Assembly (NCBI RefSeq): GCF_014077625.1
Contig: NZ_JACFXU010000013.1
Span: 806,001 to 870,000 of the forward strand
Direction of reading: 5' to 3'
DNA: 64,000 nucleotides
Source: Sediminihaliea albiluteola
Lineage (GTDB): Bacteria; Pseudomonadota; Gammaproteobacteria; Pseudomonadales; Halieaceae
The notes beneath the pieces are model-generated. The model did no database searches, had not been told where the DNA came from, and saw only the letters and a list, made by a program, of their open reading frames with translations. This document shows positions 51,383 to 60,085 of the stretch, piece by piece (the first letter of the stretch is position 1; every line of letters starts with the position of its first letter). Position numbers and translations under genes: made by a program.

Positions 51383-53860
51383 ATGAATCCATTTAAACGC
51401 CACGTCCTTGTCGCTGCAGTGCTGACGGCGGTCTCCAGCGCCCATGCCCAAAGCGTCCTTGAAGAGGTCGTTGTCACCGCCCAAAAACGCAGCGAAAACG
51501 TGCTCGATGTACCCATTGCAATGTCTGTCTTTAGTGCCAACGCGGTAGAAAAACTATCCGCTCGCAACCTCACCGACCTGGGTCGCTTCACGCCCGGCGT
51601 TGAAATGAACAACGACAATGCCCTGCAGCCAACCTATACCATTCGCGGGGTGGAAACGAATGACTTTACCGTGGGCTCTGACCCGGCCATTGCCGTTTAC
51701 GTGGACGGAGTCTACGCCGCCCGAGGGGCCGGTGCTGAAGCTGCGCTAACAGACATCGCCCGAGTGGAGGTCCTCAAAGGGCCGCAGGGCACCCTCTTTG
51801 GTCGCAACGCCACCGGCGGTGCGATTCATGTCGTCAGTCAGCCCCCGGTCTACGAGTCTGAGGGCCGCGCCAAAATCAGCGTCGGTAATTACAATCGCCT
51901 CGATGGCGAGTTTATGTATAACTTGCCGATCTCCGAGAGCCTGGCCCTGCGGGCGGTAGCCGTCAAACGCCAGCGCGATGGTTTCCTCAAAAATATCAGC
52001 GGCCCCGACATGAGCGAAGAAAACATGTCGAGCTACCGCGCTAGCTTACTGTGGGATGCCAGCCCCAACACTGAAATCTTGTGGCGGGTGGAATACAGCG
52101 AGCTAGACCAAAATGGCGGCGCTCAGTTCACCCTGGTCGATAGCGTATTCGCCGGCGGCAACCCCGGTATGCAACTGGACCCCTATGGCAAGATTGCCAA
52201 CGACTTCGAAAGCCGTGAAAAGCGTGAGATGTATGCTAGCTCGCTAGAGATCAATCACCAGCTGGGGGATCTGACCCTGACCTCGATCACCGGTTGGCGG
52301 CAATTTGAAACCGAGTTGCTAGAAGATCTCGATGGCTCCAACAACCCCGACTATGTATTCAACTCATCCAACCCCGATGACAACGAGTACTTCTCGCAGG
52401 AATTCCGCTTAAGCGGCGCCTCGGATAAGCTCAAGTGGACCACGGGGCTGGCCTACTCGCGCGAAACCGTCGAGCACAGCACCAGCGCTGAATTCAACTT
52501 CAGCACCTTGGAGAGTTTTGCTTGGGCAGAAATCCTGCGCAACTCGGGCTCAGATACATCCCAGGCCTTCCTATCAGCCCTAGCTGGGCTCGATCAGGAC
52601 CAGATCGATGCACTGGGCAGCCTCAGCCGCAGCGAAGTGTCCGAAGTATTGCCCTCCTACCGGCAACAGCAAAAAGACAATGGCATTGACGGCATTGCCA
52701 TGTCGGCCTTTATCTGGAGCTTCTTAAACGACCAGGGCACGCTAGAGCAGTTCGGCATCGCCACCAACCCCGTACAGGGTTTGTTTCAGATCCTCAACGA
52801 TGTGGCCCCCCGCATTGCCAGCTACCAGCCTTGGGTGGAAAAAGTCGACACTAGCGGCACCTACGAGAGCTACGCACTTTACGGCGATGCCACTTGGAGC
52901 ATTAACGAGAAAATGAATCTCAGTGGTGGCCTGCGTTACACCTATGACGAAAAGCGCTTTAATCTCTACACTGCTTATCAAAACCAAATCTCTGGCGCCG
53001 ATTTTGGCCTGGCTTTCTATAACAACGGCCAAGCTATCGTAGACAGTAGCCAGAAGGACAGCTGGGACTCTATCTCCGGCCGACTGGTGCTGGACTATCA
53101 CCTCGACGATGACCAGATGGCTTACGCCAGCGTCGCCACCGGCTTTAAGTCAGGCGGCTTTAACAGCCTGAACTTCGGCCCCAATATCGACACCTCCTAC
53201 GATGAAGAGGAAGTCATCAACTACGAGCTCGGTTTCAAAAGTCAGCTACTAGAAGGACGCGCTCAGTTTAATGCCGCGGCCTTCTTTTACGAGTACGACA
53301 ACCTGCAAGAGCTGAAACTACTCGGCCAGCCTATTCCGAGCTACAACCTGCGCAACGCCGATGCCGAAGGCTATGGCATAGAGCTGGAAGGCTATTGGCT
53401 GGCTAGCGAGCGCTTGGCCCTAAGCGGCAACTACAGCTGGCTAAAGACCAAGTACACCCGCTTCAACTTGATTGAAGCGGCCGGCGAGACAGCCGCCGAT
53501 GACCTCACCGGCGAACCTCGGGTGGGCACGCCAGAACACAAAGTGAACTTGGCGCTCGAGTACACCCTGCCTATCGAGGACTTTGGGGAAGTGGTGTCGC
53601 GCCTTGACTATACCTGGAACGACGAGCGGGTCAGCAGCTTGACCGACCCCACTCGCAAGGTCGACGCCTATGACTTAGCTAACCTGCGCATCAGTTTTGT
53701 GCCTGCCGGCGGTCGCTGGGAAGCCTCCCTATGGAGCACCAACCTCTTCGACGAAGAAGTAATCACTGTGTTTGGCTCTAATGGCGACGCTATTGGTTCA
53801 CTCACCGGCTGGCGTATCCCGCCGCGCATGTACGGCATGGACCTGCTGTTCCACTTCTAG
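51383..53860 (+). CDS. TonB-dependent outer-membrane receptor
   Basis: This 825-residue receptor has a signal peptide (VSSAHA, cleavage near 22) and the TonB box EEVVVTAQKR at 27-36. A plug domain spans about 40-155 (RVEVLKGPQGTLFGRNATGG). A 22-strand barrel ends in LLFHF with a terminal Phe. It lacks an STN signalling domain. Residues about 372-488 form an unusually long Ala/Leu-rich, helix-like insertion between barrel strands. The substrate cannot be told from sequence and no transport partner is adjacent. It is a single gene closed by a strong terminator. Confidence 0.94.
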   Translation: MNPFKRHVLVAAVLTAVSSAHAQSVLEEVVVTAQKRSENVLDVPIAMSVFSANAVEKLSARNLTDLGRFTPGVEMNNDNALQPTYTIRGVETNDFTVGSDPAIAVYVDGVYAARGAGAEAALTDIARVEVLKGPQGTLFGRNATGGAIHVVSQPPVYESEGRAKISVGNYNRLDGEFMYNLPISESLALRAVAVKRQRDGFLKNISGPDMSEENMSSYRASLLWDASPNTEILWRVEYSELDQNGGAQFTLVDSVFAGGNPGMQLDPYGKIANDFESREKREMYASSLEINHQLGDLTLTSITGWRQFETELLEDLDGSNNPDYVFNSSNPDDNEYFSQEFRLSGASDKLKWTTGLAYSRETVEHSTSAEFNFSTLESFAWAEILRNSGSDTSQAFLSALAGLDQDQIDALGSLSRSEVSEVLPSYRQQQKDNGIDGIAMSAFIWSFLNDQGTLEQFGIATNPVQGLFQILNDVAPRIASYQPWVEKVDTSGTYESYALYGDATWSINEKMNLSGGLRYTYDEKRFNLYTAYQNQISGADFGLAFYNNGQAIVDSSQKDSWDSISGRLVLDYHLDDDQMAYASVATGFKSGGFNSLNFGPNIDTSYDEEEVINYELGFKSQLLEGRAQFNAAAFFYEYDNLQELKLLGQPIPSYNLRNADAEGYGIELEGYWLASERLALSGNYSWLKTKYTRFNLIEAAGETAADDLTGEPRVGTPEHKVNLALEYTLPIEDFGEVVSRLDYTWNDERVSSLTDPTRKVDAYDLANLRISFVPAGGRWEASLWSTNLFDEEVITVFGSNGDAIGSLTGWRIPPRMYGMDLLFHF

Positions 53861-53903
53861 TTTTTACTAGCGGCTAACAGACGGTACTGCGTCACAAGTA
53901 ATC

Positions 53904-53936
53904 GGGGGCTGATTCAGCTATAATCAGCCCCCTTTT
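53904..53936 (+). terminator. intrinsic terminator of the TonB receptor gene
   Basis: GGGGGCTGATT and AATCAGCCCCC form a perfect 11-bp stem around a 7-nt loop, followed by TTTT. It lies 43 nt past the receptor stop and 24 nt before the next gene. Confidence 0.9.
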
Positions 53937-53960
53937 GCTCTTCACCTGCAGCCCCGAACT

Positions 53961-56087
53961 ATGCCAAAACCGCTTTATTCCTATCGCAAATTTTGGGCCG
54001 AATGCTTTGGCCCTGCTCCCGAGCTCCCCATGTCCCGCGAGGAAATGGATGCACTGGGCTGGGACAGCTGCGACATTATCATTGTCACCGGCGATGCCTA
54101 TGTCGATCACCCTAGCTTTGGTATGGCGGTAATCGGCCGCGTGCTGGAAGCTCAGGGCTACCGCGTGGGTATTCTGTCGCAGCCCGACTGGACGAGTGCA
54201 GAAGCCTTCAAAGCGCTGGGCAAGCCGAACCTGTTTTTTGGCGTAGCGGCCGGCAATATGGATTCGATGATCAACCGCTACACCGCGGATCGCAAGCGCC
54301 GCAATGACGACGCCTATACGGCGGGTGCAGAGGGTGGCAAGCGTCCCGACCGGGCCGTGATTGTCTATAGCCAGCGCCTTCGTGAAGCCTACCGCGATGT
54401 GCCTTTAGTGATAGGCAGCATCGAGGCCAGCCTGCGCCGCATTGCCCACTATGATTACTGGAGCGATAAAGTCAGGCGCAGCATACTGCTCGACAGCCGC
54501 GCCGATATTTTGCTCTACGGCAATGCCGAGCGAGCGATTATCGATATCGCCCACCGCCTGGCAGAAGGTGAATCGATTCACCAGATTCGAGATCTGCGCG
54601 GCACCGCCTTCGTGCGCAAGCGCATTCCCGATCAATGGCGGGTGGTGGACTCCTCCGAGATCGATGTTATCGGGCCAGTAGCTCCGCCGCTCAACCCTTA
54701 CTTAGATAGCCGTACCGAGGCCTGTGCGAACAAAGAAGAGCCGGCCAGTGAGCAAGACGCCGTACAGGTAGTTCAGCCAATCACTTTGATGGACCGCAAA
54801 GATCAGCGGCAAGCCGTGATACGGATTCCCTCCTACGAACAAGTGAAGGACGACCCAGCGCTCTATGCCCACGCCTCGCGCATCTTGCACAAAGAGACGA
54901 ACCCTCACAACGCCCGCCCTTTAGTTCAGGCCCACGGCGACCGGGAAGTGTGGCTCAACCCACCCCCGATACCGCTGCAAACCGATGAACTGGACTGGGT
55001 TTTCGAGCTGCCCTACACCCGCTTGCCCCACAGCAGCTACGGCGATGCTCGAATACCGGCTTACGAGACCATCCGCCACTCAGTGAACATTATGCGCGGC
55101 TGCTTTGGCGGCTGTACCTTCTGCTCCATTACCGAGCACGAGGGGCGCATTATTCAAAACCGCTCTGAGGACTCGATTATTCGCGAGGTGGAAAAAATTC
55201 GCGATACTTCGCCCGCCTTTACCGGTGTCATCTCAGACCTCGGTGGCCCCACCGCCAACATGTGGCGCCTAGCCTGTAAAAGTCGCGAGACAGAAGCAGC
55301 CTGCCGCAAGCTGAGCTGCGTCTTCCCCGGCATATGCAAAAGTTTGCAGACAGACCAGACTCCCCTGATCAATCTTTACCGCCGCGCCCGGGAAGTGGAG
55401 GGTGTGAAAAAGGTCTTGATCGCTTCTGGACTGCGCTATGACATCGCGGTGCAAACTCCTGAGTACGTCGAGGAGCTCGTGCGACACCACGTAGGCGGCT
55501 ATTTAAAAATTGCGCCAGAGCACACCGAAGAAGCCCCGCTGTCGAAAATGATGAAGCCGGGCATGGGCGCCTATGATCGCTTCCGCGAGATGTTCGAGCA
55601 CTACTCGAAAGTAGCGGGCAAAAAACAGTACCTGATCCCCTACTTCATCGCCGCCCATCCGGGCACCCGGGATGAAGACATGATGAATTTGGCGCTGTGG
55701 CTCAAACAGAACAAATACCGTGCCGACCAAGTACAGACCTTTTACCCCTCGCCGATGGCGACCGCCACAGCGATGTATCACAGCGGCAAAAACCCGCTGA
55801 AAAAGGTCAGTCGCAGCTCGGACAGCATGCCCACTGTCAAAAAACTATCGCAGCGACGCTTGCACAAAGCCTTCCTGCGCTACCACGATCCTGACAACTG
55901 GCCAGAGCTGCGCAAAGCGCTGAAAAAAATGGGCCGCGCGGATTTAATTGGCAATGGCAAGATGCACTTGGTACCGCCGCGACAGCCAGCCAAGCGTCAC
56001 GAGCGGGTAGCGCCCAGCGGCACTCAACATTTCGCCACCCAGCACAACGGCCTGCCCCGCAACCCCAGCAAGCGCAAACCGCGCTAG
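53961..56087 (+). CDS. YgiQ-family radical SAM protein
   Basis: This 708-residue protein of the YgiQ (UPF0313) family has no established reaction. It has an N-terminal domain ([17 protein letters not shown]). The radical SAM cluster motif CFGGCTFCS follows, with cysteines 381, 385 and 388. A TIM-barrel half contains [13 protein letters not shown] and [11 protein letters not shown]. The basic C-terminal tail ([14 protein letters not shown]) is typical. The ATG at 53961 has a weak ribosome site and follows a terminator closely, so its promoter must overlap the terminator region or lie in the receptor gene. It faces hrpB. Confidence 0.9.
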   Translation: MPKPLYSYRKFWAECFGPAPELPMSREEMDALGWDSCDIIIVTGDAYVDHPSFGMAVIGRVLEAQGYRVGILSQPDWTSAEAFKALGKPNLFFGVAAGNMDSMINRYTADRKRRNDDAYTAGAEGGKRPDRAVIVYSQRLREAYRDVPLVIGSIEASLRRIAHYDYWSDKVRRSILLDSRADILLYGNAERAIIDIAHRLAEGESIHQIRDLRGTAFVRKRIPDQWRVVDSSEIDVIGPVAPPLNPYLDSRTEACANKEEPASEQDAVQVVQPITLMDRKDQRQAVIRIPSYEQVKDDPALYAHASRILHKETNPHNARPLVQAHGDREVWLNPPPIPLQTDELDWVFELPYTRLPHSSYGDARIPAYETIRHSVNIMRGCFGGCTFCSITEHEGRIIQNRSEDSIIREVEKIRDTSPAFTGVISDLGGPTANMWRLACKSRETEAACRKLSCVFPGICKSLQTDQTPLINLYRRAREVEGVKKVLIASGLRYDIAVQTPEYVEELVRHHVGGYLKIAPEHTEEAPLSKMMKPGMGAYDRFREMFEHYSKVAGKKQYLIPYFIAAHPGTRDEDMMNLALWLKQNKYRADQVQTFYPSPMATATAMYHSGKNPLKKVSRSSDSMPTVKKLSQRRLHKAFLRYHDPDNWPELRKALKKMGRADLIGNGKMHLVPPRQPAKRHERVAPSGTQHFATQHNGLPRNPSKRKPR

Positions 56088-56130
56088 CTTTAACTGGCTT
56101 AAGTAGAACAGTCGCTCAATTAGCACAGGC

Positions 56131-58704
56131 TTATTGAGCGCTCTGTGCCGCCTGCCGCGCTGTGGTATGTCTTGTGGCCTGGGCTGTGACAGGGTCTTCA
56201 GGCCATGGATGTTTAGGGTAGCGCCCGCGCATTTCCTTGCGCACCGCAGCATAGGCATCGCGCCAAAAACTGGCCAGATTCTCCGTCACCTGTAAAGGGC
56301 GCCGCGCCGGAGAGAGCAAGTGGAGACAGAGAGCTAAACGGCCAGCACAGATCCGCGGCCCCTCCTCACAGCCAAACATTTCCTGCAATTTAACCGCCAG
56401 CACCGGTGGACTCTGCCGGTAATCAATCGCCACACTTGAGCCCGAGGGCACCGTAATGCGCTCTGGCGCCAGCTGCTCCAGTTCCTGTGGCAGCGGCCAA
56501 GGCAGTAGCGCTTGTAAAATAGCCGGTAGATCAAGACGGGCAAAATCCTGCAGGCGCTGGACCGGGTCCAACCAGGGCAGCAACCATTGTTCTAGGCTGG
56601 CCAACAAGGCCTCATCGGAGAGGTCGGGCCATGGACTCTCATCACCAAATTGCTGACGAAGTAAATTCACTCGAGCCCGCCACTGCTCTAAACGCTCTGT
56701 CCAGGGGAGTATTTGCAAACCCCGCTCACGCACTAGGGCCAGCAGTGCCGCAGTGCGGGCCTGTGACGGCAACTCTTTCATAGGCTCTGTGCGCAACACC
56801 AGCTTGCCTAGCATGTAACGGCGCTCGGCAATAAAGCGCTCTCTGCTGTGGTCCCATGCCACCTGCTCAGTGCTTTTGACCAGAGCAGCGAGTACGCCCT
56901 CAAAGGCCGCAGCATTTAAATGCGTCGCCGAGTAAATACGGTCGGCCGATTCACCGCGACGTCCGCCCACCTCAGCGGTCGCCAACCACGGGCTTCCGCA
57001 TAAGCTATCTTCGGCTGACAAGTGAGCACTGCGGCCATTACTCAGCTGGTAGGCCGTGTTGTCTTTACCGGGCCGCAGCCGCGCAATGCGGTCTGGATAA
57101 GCCGCGGCCAGTAGCACCCCGGCTAGCTCACTGCGATCCAAGGCCAGTTCAAGCTGCCGAGGCTGGTGCAGCGCTACGCTAAGTTTGGCGTAGCGTCGGG
57201 CCTGCTCCCATGTGCGACGATACCAATTGCGCAGTTCCGGCGGGCAGGGCCGATCGCCCTGCAATAGCGCTAAACTATGGCCAAGGTCTGCGCCCTGTGT
57301 GGCCAAGGGGTTGCGTTCAGCCAGTAGCGCAGCAAGCAAAGCCCCGAGTTCAGTGGCATCAAGGTCCACGGCCAGTAGCAGCATATGAGCTAAGCGGGGA
57401 TGCAGTGGCATTTGCGCTAAGCGCAAACCCTGGGGGCTCAACTGCCAGCTATCTTCGGCAGTTTGGACCACGGCCTCACAGGCTGCCAGCAGCTCTATTG
57501 CCTGCCGATAAGCAGCGGCGGGCGGCACATCAAGCCACGACAACTCTGCCGGATCCTGCACCCCCCAAGCCAAGAGTTGCAGCGCCAGGGGCGCTAAATC
57601 AGCCTGCAATATTTCCGGCTCTGCCTGCGCCAGCAGTTGGCGATGCTGCTCTTCACTCCACAGGCGGTAACATGCTCCCGGTGCCAGACGCCCCGCTCGG
57701 CCGGCCCGCTGCTCAGCCGAGGAGCGGGCGATACGCCGCGTGGTCAGCCGCGTGATGCCACTGGCGGTATCAAAGACTGCTTCGCGCGAGAGGCCGCTAT
57801 CGACGACCGTGTGAATTCCCTCGATGGTTAAACTGGTTTCAGCGATGTTGGTCGCCAACACCACCTTGCGCTGCCCCTCCTTTGCCGGGGCGATCGCCTG
57901 TTGCTGATGGGCTAAGGGCAAAGCGCCATAAAGTGGGCAGATATTAATGGCCGCGGCCTCTGGCTCGAGTTTTGCTGCTAGCTCTCTCGCCACTCGCTTA
58001 ATTTCTGCCTGACCGGGTAAAAACACCAGCACGCTGCCCGCTTGCTCGCGCAGTGCTTGCAGCACGGTATTGACCGTGGGTGTAATGATGGAATCCTGCA
58101 GTCGATGGGGAGCGCTGTAGTGAATCTCAACGGGATACTGCCGGCCCTTGGAAGTGATCAGCGGCGCATCATCGAGCAGCGCGGCTACGCGATCGGCATC
58201 TAGCGTGGCGGACATCGCCAGCAACTTCAGCGGAGCCTCCTCGCGAAACATTTCCCTGGCCTGTAAAGCTAGGGCCAAGCCGAGATCAGAATCCAAGTTG
58301 CGCTCGTGAAACTCATCAAAAATGATCAGGCCCACGCCCTCAAGTGCCGGGTCGCTCTGCAGGCGGCGCGCCAAAATACCTTCGGTCAGCACCTCGATAC
58401 GAGTCGCGGCACTGACACAAGTCTCTAAACGGATGCGATAGCCCACTCTGTCGCCGACCTGCTCACCGAGTAATTCGGCCATACGCGCTGCGGCGGCACG
58501 GGCGGCAATGCGCCGCGGCTCGACTAATAAAATGCTATCACTGGGCGCCAGCCATGGCTGAGATAGCATTTCCAGTGGCACCAGGGTGGTTTTACCGGCC
58601 CCCGGTGGCGCCTGCAACACGGCTTCATGTCGTTCAAGCAGTGCTGCACACAAACTCGGCAGCGCTTCTGTAATAGGCAGTTGCCCACTTAATGCTGTTG
58701 GCAT
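56131..58704 (-). CDS. hrpB: ATP-dependent helicase HrpB
   Basis: HrpB is a DEAH-box helicase of unsettled cellular role. The 857-residue protein has motif I QAPPGAGKTTLVP near residue 33, motif II DEFHERNLDSD, motif III MSATLDAD and motif VI QRAGRAGR. The HrpB-specific C-terminal region follows, including the RRPLQVTENLASFW-type end. It is slightly longer than the E. coli protein. The ATG at 58704 has no evident Shine-Dalgarno site. A four-copy hexanucleotide repeat lies between it and the dehydrogenase gene upstream, only 42 bp away, so the two may share a transcript. Confidence 0.95.
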   Translation of the reverse strand: MPTALSGQLPITEALPSLCAALLERHEAVLQAPPGAGKTTLVPLEMLSQPWLAPSDSILLVEPRRIAARAAAARMAELLGEQVGDRVGYRIRLETCVSAATRIEVLTEGILARRLQSDPALEGVGLIIFDEFHERNLDSDLGLALALQAREMFREEAPLKLLAMSATLDADRVAALLDDAPLITSKGRQYPVEIHYSAPHRLQDSIITPTVNTVLQALREQAGSVLVFLPGQAEIKRVARELAAKLEPEAAAINICPLYGALPLAHQQQAIAPAKEGQRKVVLATNIAETSLTIEGIHTVVDSGLSREAVFDTASGITRLTTRRIARSSAEQRAGRAGRLAPGACYRLWSEEQHRQLLAQAEPEILQADLAPLALQLLAWGVQDPAELSWLDVPPAAAYRQAIELLAACEAVVQTAEDSWQLSPQGLRLAQMPLHPRLAHMLLLAVDLDATELGALLAALLAERNPLATQGADLGHSLALLQGDRPCPPELRNWYRRTWEQARRYAKLSVALHQPRQLELALDRSELAGVLLAAAYPDRIARLRPGKDNTAYQLSNGRSAHLSAEDSLCGSPWLATAEVGGRRGESADRIYSATHLNAAAFEGVLAALVKSTEQVAWDHSRERFIAERRYMLGKLVLRTEPMKELPSQARTAALLALVRERGLQILPWTERLEQWRARVNLLRQQFGDESPWPDLSDEALLASLEQWLLPWLDPVQRLQDFARLDLPAILQALLPWPLPQELEQLAPERITVPSGSSVAIDYRQSPPVLAVKLQEMFGCEEGPRICAGRLALCLHLLSPARRPLQVTENLASFWRDAYAAVRKEMRGRYPKHPWPEDPVTAQATRHTTARQAAQSAQ

Positions 58705-58720
58705 ATATGCGCTAGTTAGC

Positions 58721-58744
58721 TCAGTCTCAGTCTCAGTCTCAGTC
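58721..58744. repeat. four-copy tandem hexanucleotide repeat
   Basis: TCAGTC is repeated four times without error (GACTGA on the hrpB strand). It begins 17 bp upstream of the hrpB ATG and ends 2 bp from the dehydrogenase stop. Being outside coding sequence, copy-number changes would alter only the spacing ahead of hrpB. Confidence 0.9.
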
Positions 58745-58746
58745 TT

Positions 58747-59871
58747 TTAATGCTGGGGCCGGATCAAGTACTTAGCACCGGTAGCCTGACGGCTGTAGTC
58801 ACGCAGTGTGTCAAGATCCAATGCCGCGGCCAGACTGACCTCACGGTTATAATGGCTAGCGAAAGTACTGTGGATCTCGCTTGCTACCCGGGCGCGCATC
58901 TCTAGCATTTTCTCTATCCCCACTCGCTTGAGGAACAGGGGCAAGAGCCAGCCACTGACGCTCCAAGCAAAACCGAAAGTGCGCTGTAAAGTCGTGGCAG
59001 AAGGGTCCAAACCACCGTAAATATAGAGCTGTTTGAAGGTCTCAGAGCCGTAGCGGTTGTACTCGCTCATCTGCCGGGCGGCCGCTGCTTCCATACAATT
59101 CAAGATTTGACTGCCTAGCTTACCGCCACCTGTGGCATCAAATGCCAAAGTAGCGCCGGTCTCGGCAATCGCCTCGGTCAGGGTCGGCAGGAAGTCGTCA
59201 GCACTGGAATTGACCACGTATTTGGCACCTAAATCACGCAGAATCTTCTCCTGCTCGGCTCTACGCACCACGTTGATCAGGGGAATGCCATCGGCTAAAC
59301 AGATGCGGTTAAGCATCTGGCCCAAGTTCGAGGCGGCAGCGGTGTGGACCAGAGCGCTGTGATCTTCCATGCGCATGGTTTCTACCATAGCGAGGGAAGT
59401 CATCGGGTTAACAAAGCAAGAGGCGCCCGCCACCGCTGTGGTGCCCTCTTCTAGGGGCAGACACTGCATGTGATGCACACAGCGATACTGAGCAAAAGTC
59501 TCGCCGCCGACAATCCCAACGGTCTTGCCCATGAGGGCCTGGGCTGCCTCGGAGTCTCCAGCGGCGATCACTTCCCCGGCCCCTTCGTTACCGACCGCAA
59601 GGGATTGACCTAGACGGCCCTTGAGCAGGCGCAGGGCCGCCGCTGGGATGTCGGCAGTAATCACTGGCCGCTCAGCACTGCCCGACTGCTGGGCGCTAGA
59701 TAAATCAGCGAAAGCGGTCAGCAGAGCGAGATCAGATGGGTTGATCGGCGCCGCCTCAACCTTGACCAAAACCTCTTCAGGGCCGGGCTTGGGTATCTCC
59801 ACTTCCTGTAAAGAGAGCTCTAACTTGCCATCCTCAGTCACTAAAGATCGTAGTTGTAATGCAGTGCTCAT
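58747..59871 (-). CDS. MDR-family zinc-type alcohol dehydrogenase-like protein
   Basis: This 374-residue medium-chain dehydrogenase/reductase has an N-terminal GroES-like domain (PGPEEVLVKVEAAPINPSDL). GNEGAGEVIAAGD follows, with a Rossmann half near 170-300 in which the nucleotide loop reads HTAAASNLGQML. The usual zinc-ligand cysteines are not evident, so it is likely a zinc-independent quinone or enoyl reductase. The C-terminal LFLKRVGIEKMLEM region is not typical of classical alcohol dehydrogenases. The ATG at 59871 has GGGAG 6 nt upstream. The substrate is unknown. Confidence 0.85.
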   Translation of the reverse strand: MSTALQLRSLVTEDGKLELSLQEVEIPKPGPEEVLVKVEAAPINPSDLALLTAFADLSSAQQSGSAERPVITADIPAAALRLLKGRLGQSLAVGNEGAGEVIAAGDSEAAQALMGKTVGIVGGETFAQYRCVHHMQCLPLEEGTTAVAGASCFVNPMTSLAMVETMRMEDHSALVHTAAASNLGQMLNRICLADGIPLINVVRRAEQEKILRDLGAKYVVNSSADDFLPTLTEAIAETGATLAFDATGGGKLGSQILNCMEAAAARQMSEYNRYGSETFKQLYIYGGLDPSATTLQRTFGFAWSVSGWLLPLFLKRVGIEKMLEMRARVASEIHSTFASHYNREVSLAAALDLDTLRDYSRQATGAKYLIRPQH

Positions 59872-60011
59872 GACTTCTCCCAGTTCTCTATTAATAGGCC
59901 ATCACTATAGCGGATAAGCGCCTACTACGCAGGCAAGATCTGCCTAAAATCAAAGGGTGGCATAGCATTGACTTAATGAGTACATAGTTGAGTAATGCCA
60001 GAAAAGCTTAC

Positions 60012-60039
60012 TTTAAGACTGTATTAAAAGTGCTATAAC
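60012..60039 (+). promoter_or_regulatory. candidate extended -10 promoter of ptsP
   Basis: TTTAAG (60012-60017), a 16-nt spacer ending in TGC, and TATAAC (60034-60039) form an extended -10 promoter. It lies in the 214-bp divergent gap and gives a leader of about 40 nt to the ptsP ATG. The -35 is weak. Confidence 0.45.
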
Positions 60040-60085
60040 AAATCTGACTTGCCGTAGCGCTCGTTTTGCCGCCTAATAAAGCTCT

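Noticed and set aside
56113-56140. An 8-bp hairpin (CGCTCAAT / ATTGAGCG) between ygiQ-like and hrpB genes.
   Set aside because: It has a 12-nt loop, no T-run on either side and overlaps the hrpB stop, so I do not call it a terminator.
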